The notes beneath the pieces are model-generated. The model made no database searches, was not told where the DNA came from, and saw nothing but the letters and a program-made list of their open reading frames with translations. From Phyllostachys edulis (Eukaryota; Streptophyta; Magnoliopsida; Poales; Poaceae), in contig CM070567.1 of assembly GCA_036346405.1 (NCBI GenBank), positions 47,107,633-47,171,632 on the forward strand: 64,000 nucleotides of DNA. The letters are read 5' to 3'. Below, in pieces: positions 35,388 through 47,470 of this stretch. The position numbers and the translations under genes are program-made. The stretch's first letter is position 1; each line of letters starts with the position of its first letter.

Positions 35388-37517
35388 TGTAAGGTTGAGG
35401 AGGCCGACTAGAGAGAGAGAGGGGGGGTGAATAGGCGGTTTTTAAATCTTTTGGCTAAAACTGAGTTTTATGCGGAATCGTAAATCAATTCGGTTTTGCT
35501 CAATTAAAACCTAAATCAACTAGTTTCTACAGAGTGCACCAACAAACAAAGACTACTGATAATTATAGCAATCATACAATTACATGTTAGTAATTTAATT
35601 CTATGAATGTAAATTAAGCAAAGTAAAACACAAGAGAACAAACCATATTGACACAATGATGTTTTACCTTGGTGCTCGGAGACTTGTCGGTCTCCCCTAA
35701 TCCACGTTGAGGTAAGCCCAATCGCGTTGGACCGGCTCCACAAATTGAGCCAACACCTCCGATGTAAGTCCAACCACTTGGACCGGTTCACCACTCGAAC
35801 CAACACCTCGATCCACTCAGGGTTGCTCTTCCTCCATTCTGGAGATGGCGAGCACCAAACCACTCACAACCGTTCGGGTCTTCTCACAACCTTCTTTGAG
35901 GATATCACCGGCGCAACTCCTCTAAGCTGTCTAGGTGTCAACAAACACCAAGAGTAACAAGTCGGAGACGCTCACTTGAACGAATCAAGTGTCTAAGCTC
36001 AATGGATATACAATCCACTACCTAATACAATACATGCACTTAGGGTTTGCTCTCTAAGCTCACTCAGTGCAACACATGCATATAAGAGATGAGAGGGCTT
36101 GCTCTTAGCTCAAGGGAATGAATAGCACCAGCAACAACTCTCCCACAACCAGCCACAAGGGGTATTTATACCCACATAAGAAAAACTAGCCGTTGGAGAG
36201 AATCTGTTGAAAAAACAGGGAACCCTGATCAGACTGCCAACCAATGGCCGGTCAGACCGCTCTTGCTCCAATGGTTATAAAACTAGCCGTTGGACACACA
36301 TCCGGTCTGACTGCCAACTAATGGTCGGTTAGACCGAACCAAGACAGTCAGACCGTCAGAGGGGTAGTCAAACCGCTCCACAAAGGAGCAAGCTAAAACC
36401 AGAAAAACACATTCTCTGGAAAAACCTGACCGGGTTACATGACCCGGAGGTCCGGTCAGATCGGCCAACACATGGCTGTCAGATCGGTCAACCACGGCGG
36501 TTAGACCGCCAAAACAAGAAATCGGCACACAACCCAGTCAAACTCTCAACGGCCGGTCAGACCGCCAGAGCTGAGAAACATAGATTTTTGTATTCCGCTT
36601 CAACTCAAATTGCAAAACATATTTGCTAATTGTTGCACGATGCAAACAAGGGATAAAGACGAGATTCTCAACAAGTTGCAAAACACATTTGCCAACTTTT
36701 AGAATCACACTATAGGGAATAAGGTACATGGACTTAAATTATTTGCAAAACACATTCGCAAACTAAAGTCACATGCCACAAGGATTATGCAAGAGCTTCA
36801 ACTATTTGCAAAACACATTCGCAAATATTGGCAATATGCTAACGAGAGCTAGAGCAAGCACAACGAGCTATCAACACATGACACTCTTAAGCTACTAGTC
36901 AAAACCCCTCTTAATAGTACGGCAACATATACTAGCAATCCGGTCTTCCAACCAAATACCAAGTCCGGTAAAAGACTAGGAACACATCCTTAGCCTAGCT
37001 AGTCATACCTTTGCCTTGCACATTCACTTGAAGCTTGATGACACACATCTTCACTTCAAGTCTGGGTCACTGACTTGATAATCATCAACACATGATGATT
37101 TCCTTTTCTTCAAGATCTTGATATGCATCAACACATGATGCATCATTTACTTGACTTCCATCAAGACATGATGAGTCTTCTCTTGACTTGATGATCAACT
37201 CATGATCATCTCCTCTTCGAGATCTTGATACGCATCAACACATGATGCATCCTTTACTCCAAGCTTTTGACTTTAATATCATCAACACATGATGATGTTC
37301 TTCACTTCAGGATCTTGACTTGAACATCATCAACACATGATGATTTTCTTCATCCCAAGTCTTGACTTGATGATTATCAACTCATGATGTCATCTAAAGT
37401 CTCCATCGTCATGGAACATAACATATTCATCCAACTCATGGAAAATGTTAGTTCTATATGACGATTGTCATTAATTACCAAAATACTCCATTAACTCATA
37501 ATGGTCTAGATTCTTCA
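35388..37517 (+). mobile_element. Solo LTR E (2.13 kb, TGTAAG...TTCTTCA family)
   Basis: Starts TGTAAGGTTGAGGAGGCCGA and ends CTAGATTCTTCA. The flanks CCCGT and CTCAT differ by two C/T-G/A transitions and sit in satellite sequence, consistent with an aged target duplication. It contains clusters of GGTCAGACCG, GCAAAACACATTYGC and ATCATCAACACATGATGAT words. No coding domain is seen. Confidence 0.82.
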
Positions 37518-37870
37518 CTCATGCGGGCGAAGTTGACGCAGGGCCGCCAAGCCGAGGCATGGCCCTCGAGGTGGACGGCGTGCCGGGGCGGCCCCGTCGA
37601 GGCTATGGCCTCGGGGTGGGCGGCAAGGCGAGACGGAGCCCCTACGGGCGAAGTCGACGCAGGGCCATCACACCAAGACATGGCCCTCGAGGCAGGCAGC
37701 GTGTAGGGGCCAGGCAGGCAACGAGGAGAGACAGAGCTCGTGCGGGTGAAGTCGATGCAGAGCCGCTATGCCAAGGCACGACCCTCGAGGCAGGCGACGC
37801 GTCGGGGCTACCCCGCCGAGGCTATGGCCTCGAGGCGGCGAGGAGGAGGCAAGCCTATCACGAGCAAAGT
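37518..37870. repeat. ~120-bp GC-rich tandem repeat, block 3
   Basis: Third piece of the same array, with copies near 37525, 37645 and 37745. Confidence 0.85.
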
Positions 37871-37904
37871 CGGCGCTTTTAATCGCTAAGACCACGGCCT
37901 TGAG

Positions 37905-38440
37905 CGACTAGGGTTTCTGCGATATCGCGACGTCTCTCCACCGAGACGAGGCCTTTGAGGTAGGAGACTCACTAGTCACGGAGGCGGGGCCTCCGGAGCG
38001 ACTAGGGTTTTGCGGGATGGAGCGCGATATGCGACGTCTTTTCGCTAAGGCGAGGCATTCGAGGCGGGATACTTCCTAGACGTGGAGGCGTGGCCTTCGG
38101 AGCAACTAGGGTTTTATGCGATGGAGCGCGATATGCAATGTCTCTACGCCAAGGTGAGGCCTTCAAGGCGGGAGACTCCCTAGTCACCGAGGGGCGGCCT
38201 TTGGAGCGATTGGGGTTTTGCGTGATAGAGCGCGATATGCAATGTCTTTCCGCCGTGGCGAGGCCTTCGAGACGGGAGACTCCCTAGTTGCCGTGGTGAG
38301 CCTTCAGAGTGAATAGGGTTTTGCGCGATGGAGCGTGTGATATGCAATGTCTCTTTGCCGAGGCGAGGCCTTTGAGGTGGGAGACTCCCTAGTCACCGAG
38401 GTGCGGCCTGCGGAGCAACTAGGGTTTTTGCATGATGGAG
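37905..38440. repeat. ~104-bp tandem repeat, block 1 (about 5 units)
   Basis: Units share GAGACTCCCTAGTCACCGAG, GCGACTAGGGTTTTGCG and GATATGCAATGTCTCT. The spacing of the CTAGT core is 103-106 bp. Confidence 0.92.
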
Positions 38441-38619
38441 CGAAGTCGTCACTATAACTTGTTGTACTTCATTACTTCTTCAGTGTGATTGTTTGCGTTG
38501 GTCCTGTTGGGGGCTAGGTACCATCCCCCCTTCGGCTGCTCCTAATGGATTGTGCACGCAACTTTGAGTGGCGCGAAGGGTTGATGTTGTCTGTAGGAGG
38601 AGGCAAATGTTGAGCGCCG

Positions 38620-39064
38620 TCCCCCGCACTTTTTGATAGGGCTCCGAGGAGTCCTGAAGCTAGCAAGGAGGAGGCAAAGCCGACCGTCGTCCTCTTTACT
38701 TTTTTGAATGGGCTTGCTTGGGAGCCCAAAGCTAGCGAGGGGGAAGCGAAGCTAGGCACTTCCCCCATACTATTTTTGATTGTGCTCACTTGGGATCCCA
38801 CAGCGAGCGAGGGGGAGGCGAAGCTGAGCACCATCCCCCATACTCTTTTTGATTGGGCTCGCTTGGGAGCCCATAGCTAGTGAGGAGGAGGCAAAGTCGG
38901 GCGTCATCCCCCTTACTTTTTTATTGGGCTCGTTTGGTAGCCCAAAGCTAGCGAGAGGGAGGTGAAGCCGAGCGCCACCCTCCCATACTTTTTTGATTGG
39001 GCTCTGGGGAGCCTTGAAGCTAGCAGGGGGAGGCGAAGCCGAGCGTCGTCCCTCATATTCTTCA
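38620..39064. repeat. ~72-bp tandem repeat (6 units)
   Basis: Units share TTTTTGATTGGGCTCGCTTG, GAGCCCAAAGCTAGCGAGG and CATCCCCCATAC, at 70-76 bp spacing. The block is inserted between two blocks of the 104-bp repeat. Just before it, TTGGGGGCTAGGTACCATCC (38509 onward) resembles the purine-rich junction near a gypsy 3' LTR. Confidence 0.92.
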
Positions 39065-40095
39065 TAGCGACAAGGGTTTGGCATGCGGGGCGTGATTTGC
39101 GATGTCTGCCTGTTGAGGCGAGGCCTTCAAGGTAGGATATCCCTAGTCGCCGAGACACGGCCCTCGGAGCAACTAGGGTTTTACGCGATAGAGCGTGATG
39201 TGCAATGTTTCTCCGCCGAGGTGAGGCTTTCGAGGCGTGAGACTCCCTAGTTCTTGAGCCTGACCTTCCGGAGCGACTCTGAGTTTCTTGTATTTGAAAC
39301 ACAATGTGCAATGTCTCTCCCCTAAGGCGATGCCTTCGAGACAGGAGACTCTCTAGTCGCCGAGGCGTGGCCTTCGAAGCGACAAGGGTTTTGTGCACTG
39401 GAGCGCAGTGTGCAATGTCTCTCCGACGAGGCGTTGCCTTCGAGGCAGGGGACTCCCTAGTCACTGAGGCATGACCTTTGAAGCGACAAGGGTTTTGCGA
39501 GCTGGAGTATGGTCTGCAATGTCTCTCCAATGAGGCGAGGCCTTCTAGGCAAGAGACTCCCTAGTCACCGAGGCGCGGCCTTCGAAGCGACAAGGGTTTT
39601 GCGTGCTGGAGCGCGGTGTGCGATGTCACTCGATCGAGGTAATGTCTTCGAGGCATTAGACCCCCTATGCAACGTCTCTCTGCCATGGCGAGACCTTCGA
39701 GGCGAGAGACTCTCTAGTAGCTGAGGCGCGGCCTTCGGAGCGACTAGGGTTTTATGCGATGGAGCGCGATACACAATGTCTCTCCGCAGAGGTGAGGCCT
39801 TCGAGGCGGGAGACTCTCTAGTCACCGAGGCATGGCCTTCGGAGCGACTACAATTTTGCACGCTAAAGCACGGTGTGCAATGTCTCTCCACCGAGGTGAG
39901 GTCTTCGGTTCGGGAGACTCCCTAGTTGCCGAGGCGCGGCCTTCAGAGCGACTACGGAGCGATAAGGGTTTTGCATGCTGGAGCGTGGTGTGCAATGTCT
40001 CTTCGCCGAGGTGAGGCCTTCGAGGCGGGAGACCCACTAGTCACCGAGGGGTAGCCTTCGGAGTGACTATGGTTTTACGTGATGGAATGCGATGT
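39065..40095. repeat. ~104-bp tandem repeat, block 2 (about 10 units)
   Basis: Same repeat as 37905-38440. CTAGT-core spacing is mostly 103-107 bp. One irregular unit near 39640-39700 lacks the normal core. Confidence 0.92.
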
Positions 40096-40260
40096 GTTGT
40101 TTATACACCGCGCCCACGAGGGGTGTCAATGTGCACCAGGGTGTGAAGCCATGCATGGTGTCCTGTGTGAACCAGGGCGTGAAGCCATGCGTGGTGTCTT
40201 GTTTATACACTCGCGCTTGCGGGGAGTGTTGGTGTGCACCAGGGTGTGAAGCCATGCAAG
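40096..40260. repeat. GTTTATACAC / GGTGTGCACCAGGG repeat, left part
   Basis: Tandem units with GTGTCTTGTTTATACAC and GCACCAGGGTGTGAAGCCAT. It continues at 47337-47470 beyond LTR F. Confidence 0.85.
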
Positions 40261-42289
40261 TGTAAGATCGAGGAGGCCGACTAGAGGGGATAAATAGGCG
40301 GGTTTTTTTTTTGCTAAAACCGAGTTTTTGCGGACAAGTAAGCAATTTAATTCTATAAATATAAATTGCACGAAAGTAAAGCTCAAGAAAGCAAACCACA
40401 AGAACACTTGAATTTTTTCCCGTGGTGATCGGAAACTTGCCGCTTTCCCCTAGTCCACGTTGAGGTAAGCCCAAAGGAATTGGACCGACTCTACAAATTG
40501 AGCCTATACCTTGAATACACTCGGGGTTGCTCTTCTTCCACTCCGGAGATGACGAGCACCAAGCCACTCACAACCGCCCGGGTCTTCTCACAACCTTTTT
40601 TGAGAAGATCATCGGCGCAACTTCTCCAAGCAGTCCAGGTATCGACAAACACCAAGAGTAACAAGTCGAAAACACTCACTTGAACGAATCAAGTGTCAAA
40701 GCTCAATGGATACTAAATCCAACACCTAATGCAACACATGCACTAGGATTTTGCTCTCTAAGCTCACTAAGTGCAACACATGCACCAAAGAGAGGAGAGA
40801 ACTTTCTCTTTGCTCAAGGGAAACAAAAATGGCTCTCACACCTTGCTCACAACCGGTCACAAGGGATATTTATACGCCCACACACAAAAATAGCCGTTGG
40901 AGGAGATTTTGTGCAAAAACATGAAGGCCGGTCAGACCTCAGGCACATGGCCGGTCAGACCAGACTACTGTGTAACGGTAACTTCTGCAGTAATCATAGC
41001 TATAGAATCTGTCCATTATGCCAGGTCCGATCAGTCCGCCCACTCAAGATCTGGTTAGACCGGGTTCAAGGATTTTTAAACCAGAGGTAAAACATATTCT
41101 TGAAAAAAAAGTGACCGCTACTGGTCGGTTCGGGTTCGATCGTGGGGTGAAAACACACAAGTTAGGCGGCAAGGCAAATTAAGTAGCAAGTCCAAAAAAC
41201 AACCTTCTCTAGAAAAAACTGATCGCACCAATAACCCGGAGGTCCGGTCAGTTCGGCCCTCCAATTGCGGTCAGTCCGGATAGCCAAAAGAGAGAAAAGA
41301 AGCTCTTTGGAAAAACCTGACCGCTTCAAAGGTCTGGGGTTCTGGTCAGTCCTGTCTACCTACTGTGTCCAGTCCGGTTAAGGAATCAAGAACTGATTTT
41401 GCGAACTTGCTTCAACTCAATTTTGCAAAATACATTTGCCAATAGATGGGCGATGCAAACTAGGGATGAAGGTAAGATTCTCAACAAGTTGTAAAACATA
41501 TTTGCCGACTTTTAGAATCATGTCACAAGGAATTTGGTACATGGACCTAAAAAACATTTGCAAAATACATTCGCAAACATAAGTCACATGCTACAAGGAT
41601 TTTATGCATGTGTTTTAACTATTTGCAAAACACATTCACAAATAATAGCATCATGCATAGAAGATCTAGAGCAAGCGGTATTGAGCTATCAACACATGAT
41701 GAGACTCAAGCTACTAATCAAGACCCATCTTAATAGTACGGCAATGTAACATCCCAGATGTATAATCAGGGTTTGTTTCAAATGTAATTAAATGTGTAGA
41801 AATTAAAACTTTTTCTCACATCTTGAAACCCCTGAACTCACATGTAATTCTTGTCCAAGAGTTGTGTAATCCAAAAACACAAAGTTCTTGTTGGCCAAAA
41901 GTCAAACTCATTTTCCGTTTGTCACAAATCTTGTGCCAAACCTTTGGAAATATTTTTCCTTGGTCCTAGAGTTGATGTGGGACCTCTCTAAAAAATATCA
42001 TAAGTTATAAAACTTGTTTGATAATTTTTGGAGGTAAAACAAACCTTGAACAGCCTTAATGAATTTCCTGAGAAAAACGCATTGCATAAAAACCTCTGGA
42101 AATTTTATGTAAGGTTAATCCTTATGTCAGCAAGCTCCAGTTAAAATTTTATAAATTTTGGAGTTGTTTTGCTATCTCAAATATTTCTGCAAAGTCTCAG
42201 TTGTTAAAAATTGATTTCAAAACAATGCACTGTTCCTTGGGCTGAGCCACTTTCCATTTTGGGTTGAACCCAACCACACCCCTGGCTCA

Positions 42290-44540
42290 GCCAGACCTCC
42301 TTTCCACCTTGTGGAGGTCGTAACCGTTGGATTCAAATCCAAATATCACGACCTCCTCCTCTGCGATCGACTCAAGTCCTCCGCACTCATTGAGGTCATA
42401 GCCAGATTGGATCAAATCCAACAGCCATGACCTCCCTTTGTTATCAAATGCCCAAGTCCTCCACCCCATCGAGGTCTTATGCCGTTGGATCAAGGATCCA
42501 TGACCATGACCTCCCCTCGCTGTTAAACCACTCAAACCTCCCACCTAATTGAGGTCGTAGCCGTTGGATCAGATCCAACAGCCCACGACCTCCCCTTGCT
42601 TTGTGCGCATCAGACCTCCCACCCACGTGAGGTCGTAGCCGTTAGATGTAAATATCATGGCCATGACCTCCCTTGTCCTCTCCTTGCCTTTAGATCTAAA
42701 TCTAAAGGCCATGACCTCCTGTGCGCTACGCGCAAGCTCAGGACCTCCCCTCACTTGATCAGCACCATTGGATTAAAATCCAAAGGTCATGACCTCCTCT
42801 GCGCTTTGCGAACGCCTAGGACCTCCCCATCTGTTGTGTGCCCTTGGATTTCAATCCAAAGGCCACGACCTCCACGTCCTTGGCTGTAACATGCGCGGTT
42901 AAGTCCTCCCAGGAGGTCCGCACCGTTGGATTAGATCCAACGCCTTGGACCTCCTGTCCTCTTATCCTTTGCGCATCCGCGCAATGAAAATCGGAGGGCC
43001 AAGACCTCCCCAGTCTAAATCGGAGGGCTGTGACCTCCTCTAGTCACTTAAAACTTACCGGTTCAAAAACACATCCGAGGGCCAGGACCTCCCCATCCTC
43101 TTTATCCAACGGTGGATTTGAGGTCCTATTCTTCTCCTAGCTTGGGCTCGCGTGCAAGAGCTATGGCGGTGGAGAAGGTCAGAGCCGGTCATGTCCCCAA
43201 CGGCTCTGTGCAGGCACATTAAATACGTGTCAGCTCCTTTCCACCCCCTAGCCCATGCCCTGACCTAACCTACCCTGTCCTCTCCATCTTGTCCAAGCCA
43301 TGGACCTCCCATGGGCTAAGCTCACCATGAGCTTAACCCTTGGCTCACGACCTCCTTTGCCCTAGGTATAAAACCTCCCCACTGTTTCCTTGGCTTCCTC
43401 TGCACACCATTGAGTTTTGCCTTGCCTCTGTGCTTGGCCGAGCTTCTCCTCCACAGACCTCCTTCAAATCGCCATAGATACCCTTGGAGCTCCTCGGTGG
43501 CACAAGAGTTCCAGTGGCTCCCTCATCAACCTCTTACTCATTTTGTGCTCCCTAAACCTCCTGGAGTTAACCCTAACTTAATCTGGGTTGATATTTTCAG
43601 AGGAGGCCTGACTTGGAGCTTGGAGGATTTCAACTTTGGCCATGGAGCTCTTTGTCTTCCCCAGCTCCGGTCCTCACCTTCCACGACCTCCTCAGCACAT
43701 CTGGACCTCCAGGTAACCCTCCTGATAGTCCTTAGTTGCTGGGCACCTGCTTGTATGTCGTTGCGGAGCTTTACTTTTCAAATATATCTTTTGGTCAGGT
43801 TGGTCGTCTTGTTCCTCTCCGGCTCGTCGGCGTTCAAGGCCGCCACCACCATCGAGAGTGGTCGGTGTGTGCATAACACTATTGCGCACACATTGGTAAT
43901 CATTGGTTGGCGCCGGTGAAGTCCTCATCGCCGGCGACAAGCTTTGGAGCACGCTTAGGGTCTTTGTCGGGACAACGACAAAAGGTCATTTGTCGTTTTA
44001 GGACAAAGATCCTCCGCTGAATACCTCAATCATTGTTAATCATGGGGTTAGCCTTTAATGCCTTTAATCTTGTCCTTTGTCGCGCATTTAAGACCTCGTA
44101 TTGGACCTCCTTGTGTCCGTGACCCTTAACTCCTGTCATGTGGCCAGCTGTGAGTCTTGGATCTGGCCGTTCAAGACCTCCCCAGGAGATCTTGAGCGTC
44201 TGACCTCCTCATGTGAGATCTTAGCCGTCGGACCTCCCACGGAGTGCAGACGCGATAAGACCTCAGCGTGGGACCTCCTCGAGGTCATCTCAACCATGAG
44301 GACCTCCTCGCTTAATCTGGGCGTTCGGTCCTCCTCTTTCGTTGTGGTGCATTGGATGCGGCATCAGCGGCCACGACCTCCCCTCTCGCTGCATGCGTCT
44401 TGCATTCTTTGGGAGGACATGGACCGTTGGATCCAAGATCAGCGGCCCATGTCCTCTGGACCTTCCTTGGCGGCGTCTGGCGTTATCACCTAGGAGGTCT
44501 TGAGTACATTAGATTCAAGATCTATGGCTCATGTCCTCCC
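42290..44540 (+). repeat. GACCTCC-word-rich segment of LTR C
   Basis: The heptamer GACCTCC recurs about 28 times, often as CATGACCTCC or AGGACCTCCCC, in the first half next to CCGTTGGATC/GATCCAACGG-like inverted words. Confidence 0.85.
43366..43374 (+). promoter_or_regulatory. TATA box candidate of LTR C
   Basis: GTATAAAAC lies upstream of a CT-rich leader-like stretch, a plausible LTR promoter (U3-R boundary downstream). Confidence 0.5.
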
Positions 44541-47336
44541 CTGTCTTTTTGGTTTTAGGAAATTCAGAGAGTTTTATTTGATGAGCTGAAAAAGGTAATA
44601 ACTTCAAAAATGCATATCTTTTTCATTTTAAATCCAAATGAGGTGGTTCAAATTTTTTAGCTCTGGTTTGAGCTGAGCTCTAATCTAAAAATGGTTGTGA
44701 GCTCAGTTCGGTTCCGAAAAGTGAATTGCAAATAGATTTCAAAACTAACTTTAAATGTTACATTAAAAATTCAAGTTAACTTGTAAAATGCATAAGTAAA
44801 TCTCTGTAGATTATTTGGGAGTGAATCCAACTTTGTTGGCTTCCTCTGTTAGTGAACTAAATGTTAGAATAGGATTTAGGCATGTCACTATTTTTAAAAG
44901 AATTGTGGGTGCATTTTAGATGTGCTCATTATCATATCTTTTAAAAATCATAGAGAATGCATAATAGCTCCAAATGAGGTGAACTCAATTGTGTTATTCA
45001 TCTCGTGAGGTGCTTGTTTTATTGTAAAAATCTCAGTTGCACCACCTTTCCAGAAAATGTTGCCAAACAATTAAATTAGTGAATAGTGGCAGTTTTGATT
45101 TTTAGGGCTGAGCAGAATTGTTTTGCTCATATCTTTTGCATTGAGAATCCAAATCAATTGGTTCTTGTTGATAAATTCCCTAAAAATCATCCTCTTGCTG
45201 TTGTAGAAATTTCAGAGCATTTGGAGTTTGTTTGCTGTGCTGTCTTTGTGGTTTTCGTCGTTCTTATCGATTCTTTTCGCCTTTTCGATTAGGTGCCGAC
45301 GAGTGTGTTGACCCCGTGAGTGATCCTCAGCAACATCTTGAGCAAAACCAGCAAGGCAAGCAGTTTGATCATATCCCATTATTGTCCCATTACTTTAAAG
45401 CTTAATACTTTGTTTCACTTATATGTATGCATGCTACTTTGTGTTAAAATGTCGTTAGTAATCCTATAGATGCATATTCATGCGTAAATGTTCATTCTCT
45501 ACTACTAAGCCTAGGATTATCTTGCTGCGATTTAGAGTTCGATGGATGGACTCTTGTCGCTTAGTAGTTTACGTTGATAATGCTTAGAAATGCTTAGATA
45601 ACGGTAAAAATGGGCGGTTGTCGACATTATGTCGATGGCCTTGATCACACTAAAATTATTATTCCATTATGTCCATCTTGTGCTTTGTTACTCTGTAAAC
45701 AAATAAAACAAAAATGAAAACAAAACTGTTATTGACTTGGGCACAATTGATGTTGGTGTGATTGTTGGGTGTGAATGGAATGGTGCCTAGGTCCCCAAGG
45801 ACCGAGTTACTTGTGTCACTAAGCCAAGCGCTTATGCGTGCTAACCACACGAGGGTATTGGGAACCCCTCTTGGCTAAGTACTTTGGGAGGTGTTAATTG
45901 GGGGTTCGCAGTGAGTAAAAGCTGTTTTATAAGGGAAAGAGCACCCATGATTGCTTGGTGGGCAGTGTCTCCTACCTTAGGGTTGTCGCGACTCTTAATT
46001 AGCATCATTCATTGGAAATGCCTCGTAGGACTTAGCCATCTTGGCACACCAAAGGAAGTGTGCTAAATAGCTTGGCGAAAAAGGCGATCGGCGTGTGGGT
46101 ACATTGGTACACCCCTGAGAGGTTAAAACTATTGAATAGCCTCGTCCTAGGTTATGGACATGCTTGGTAAGGTCGTGCAAGAACTAGACTACAACATTTA
46201 ATTAAAACTTGATGGGTTGGTATAAATGGATGTTCATACTATTGTGGTGGCTATTGGGTTAGTCACTTCGAGTTGTTGTTGTCATCTATCTATTTATTCT
46301 TTGTTGTTACTTGTCTCGTTGTTTCTTGCAAATGAAAAATGAATTGCAAAGTTGCTTTGGAATCTATTTAAATATTGCAAATGAAAACTTGCTTTATGCT
46401 AAAATAAGTCCAAAGCCTCATCCACTCAAATAAAGCTTGCATGTAGTTAAACTATAGTTCTGTTATACTACACGTCGGTCTTGCAGTACATTTTGTACTC
46501 ATTTGCTTTGCTTAATAACTTTGTTGCAGAGAGGTAGGGCCCAAAGGGCTTTACTTTTGTGAGATGTCTTGGCGGTTGGGAATTGAGCTAGGCGACTTGG
46601 TTGGTTGTCTTGTGGGCTAAAGGCAAACCTTGTGGCTCTCTTTTGGTTTATCGCCATCTTATAGCTTTTGGCTTCCGCTGTGTTATCTTTCTAGTTGTAT
46701 TTGGCCGGTCGGCCCCTTTTATAATAACTCTATATGTTGTATGTCTTTTAATCTAGTTCGTGCTTTGGTTCTATGTCTTGAATGGAATTGATGCATGATT
46801 TTGTAAAGGGGTATGTATACTGCATTCTGAAAAGTATACATATCTCGAAGACACGGATTATTATGTTTGTGATGCTAGGGTCAATGGATGACTAAGTATT
46901 ACAAGCCTAATAAACCGGGGTCCTCACAGGCAACCTATACTAGCAATCCGGTCTTTACACAAAACACCGAGATTGGTAAAAGACTAGGAATATAACCTTA
47001 GCCAATGCTAGTCATACCTTTGCCTTGAGCATCCATCTTGGAGTGATCACATAATGATGAATATCACCATTTCATGTCTGGGTTCTTGATTAGATAATCA
47101 TCAACACATGCTTTCCTTTATTTCGGGATCTTATCTTGATGCTCATTAATACATGATCAGATCCTTCATCCTGAGTTTTGACTTGATGATAATCAACTCA
47201 CGACACCACCTAAAGTCTTCATCATCATGGGACTCAACCTATTTTACCAACTCATAGAAACTGTTAGTCCATATGACTATTGTCATTAATTACCAAAATA
47301 CTCTATTAACATATAATGATGAGTCTAGATTCTTCG

Positions 47337-47470
47337 GCGTGGTGTCTTGTTTATACACTCATGCCCACAGGGGGCGTTGGTGTGCACCAGGGTGTGAAGC
47401 CATGTGCGGTGTCTTGTTTATACACTTCACACTCTAATGAGTGAGTTATTGTGCACCGGAGCATTCGAGT
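47337..47470. repeat. GTTTATACAC / GGTGTGCACCAGGG repeat, right part
   Basis: Continuation of the array at 40096-40260, separated from it by LTR F. Confidence 0.85.

Larger units (their letters stand above)
41745..46928 (+). mobile_element. Giant solo LTR C (5.18 kb, same family as LTR A)
   Basis: Starts TGTAACATCCC and ends GGTCCTCACA, with perfect duplications GGCAA (41740-41744 and 46929-46933). The 3' 2.4 kb aligns with LTR A throughout. The 5' part carries the GACCTCC-rich segment that LTR A lacks. No internal region or second LTR is present. Confidence 0.9.
40261..47336 (+). mobile_element. Solo LTR F (same family as LTR E), split by giant LTR C
   Basis: Starts TGTAAGATCGAGGAGGCCGA and ends GTCTAGATTCTTCG (terminal A mutated). 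Flanking GCAAG and GCGTG are a weakly matching target duplication within a tandem repeat. Removing 41745-46928 and one GGCAA restores a ~1.9-kb LTR. The repaired junction reads like the uninterrupted site in LTR E near 36918. Confidence 0.82.

Noticed and set aside
37905..40095. Regular repeats at ~104 bp suggesting a CRISPR-like array
   Set aside because: There are no unique spacers between conserved short repeats. The whole unit is repeated, and this is a plant nuclear region.
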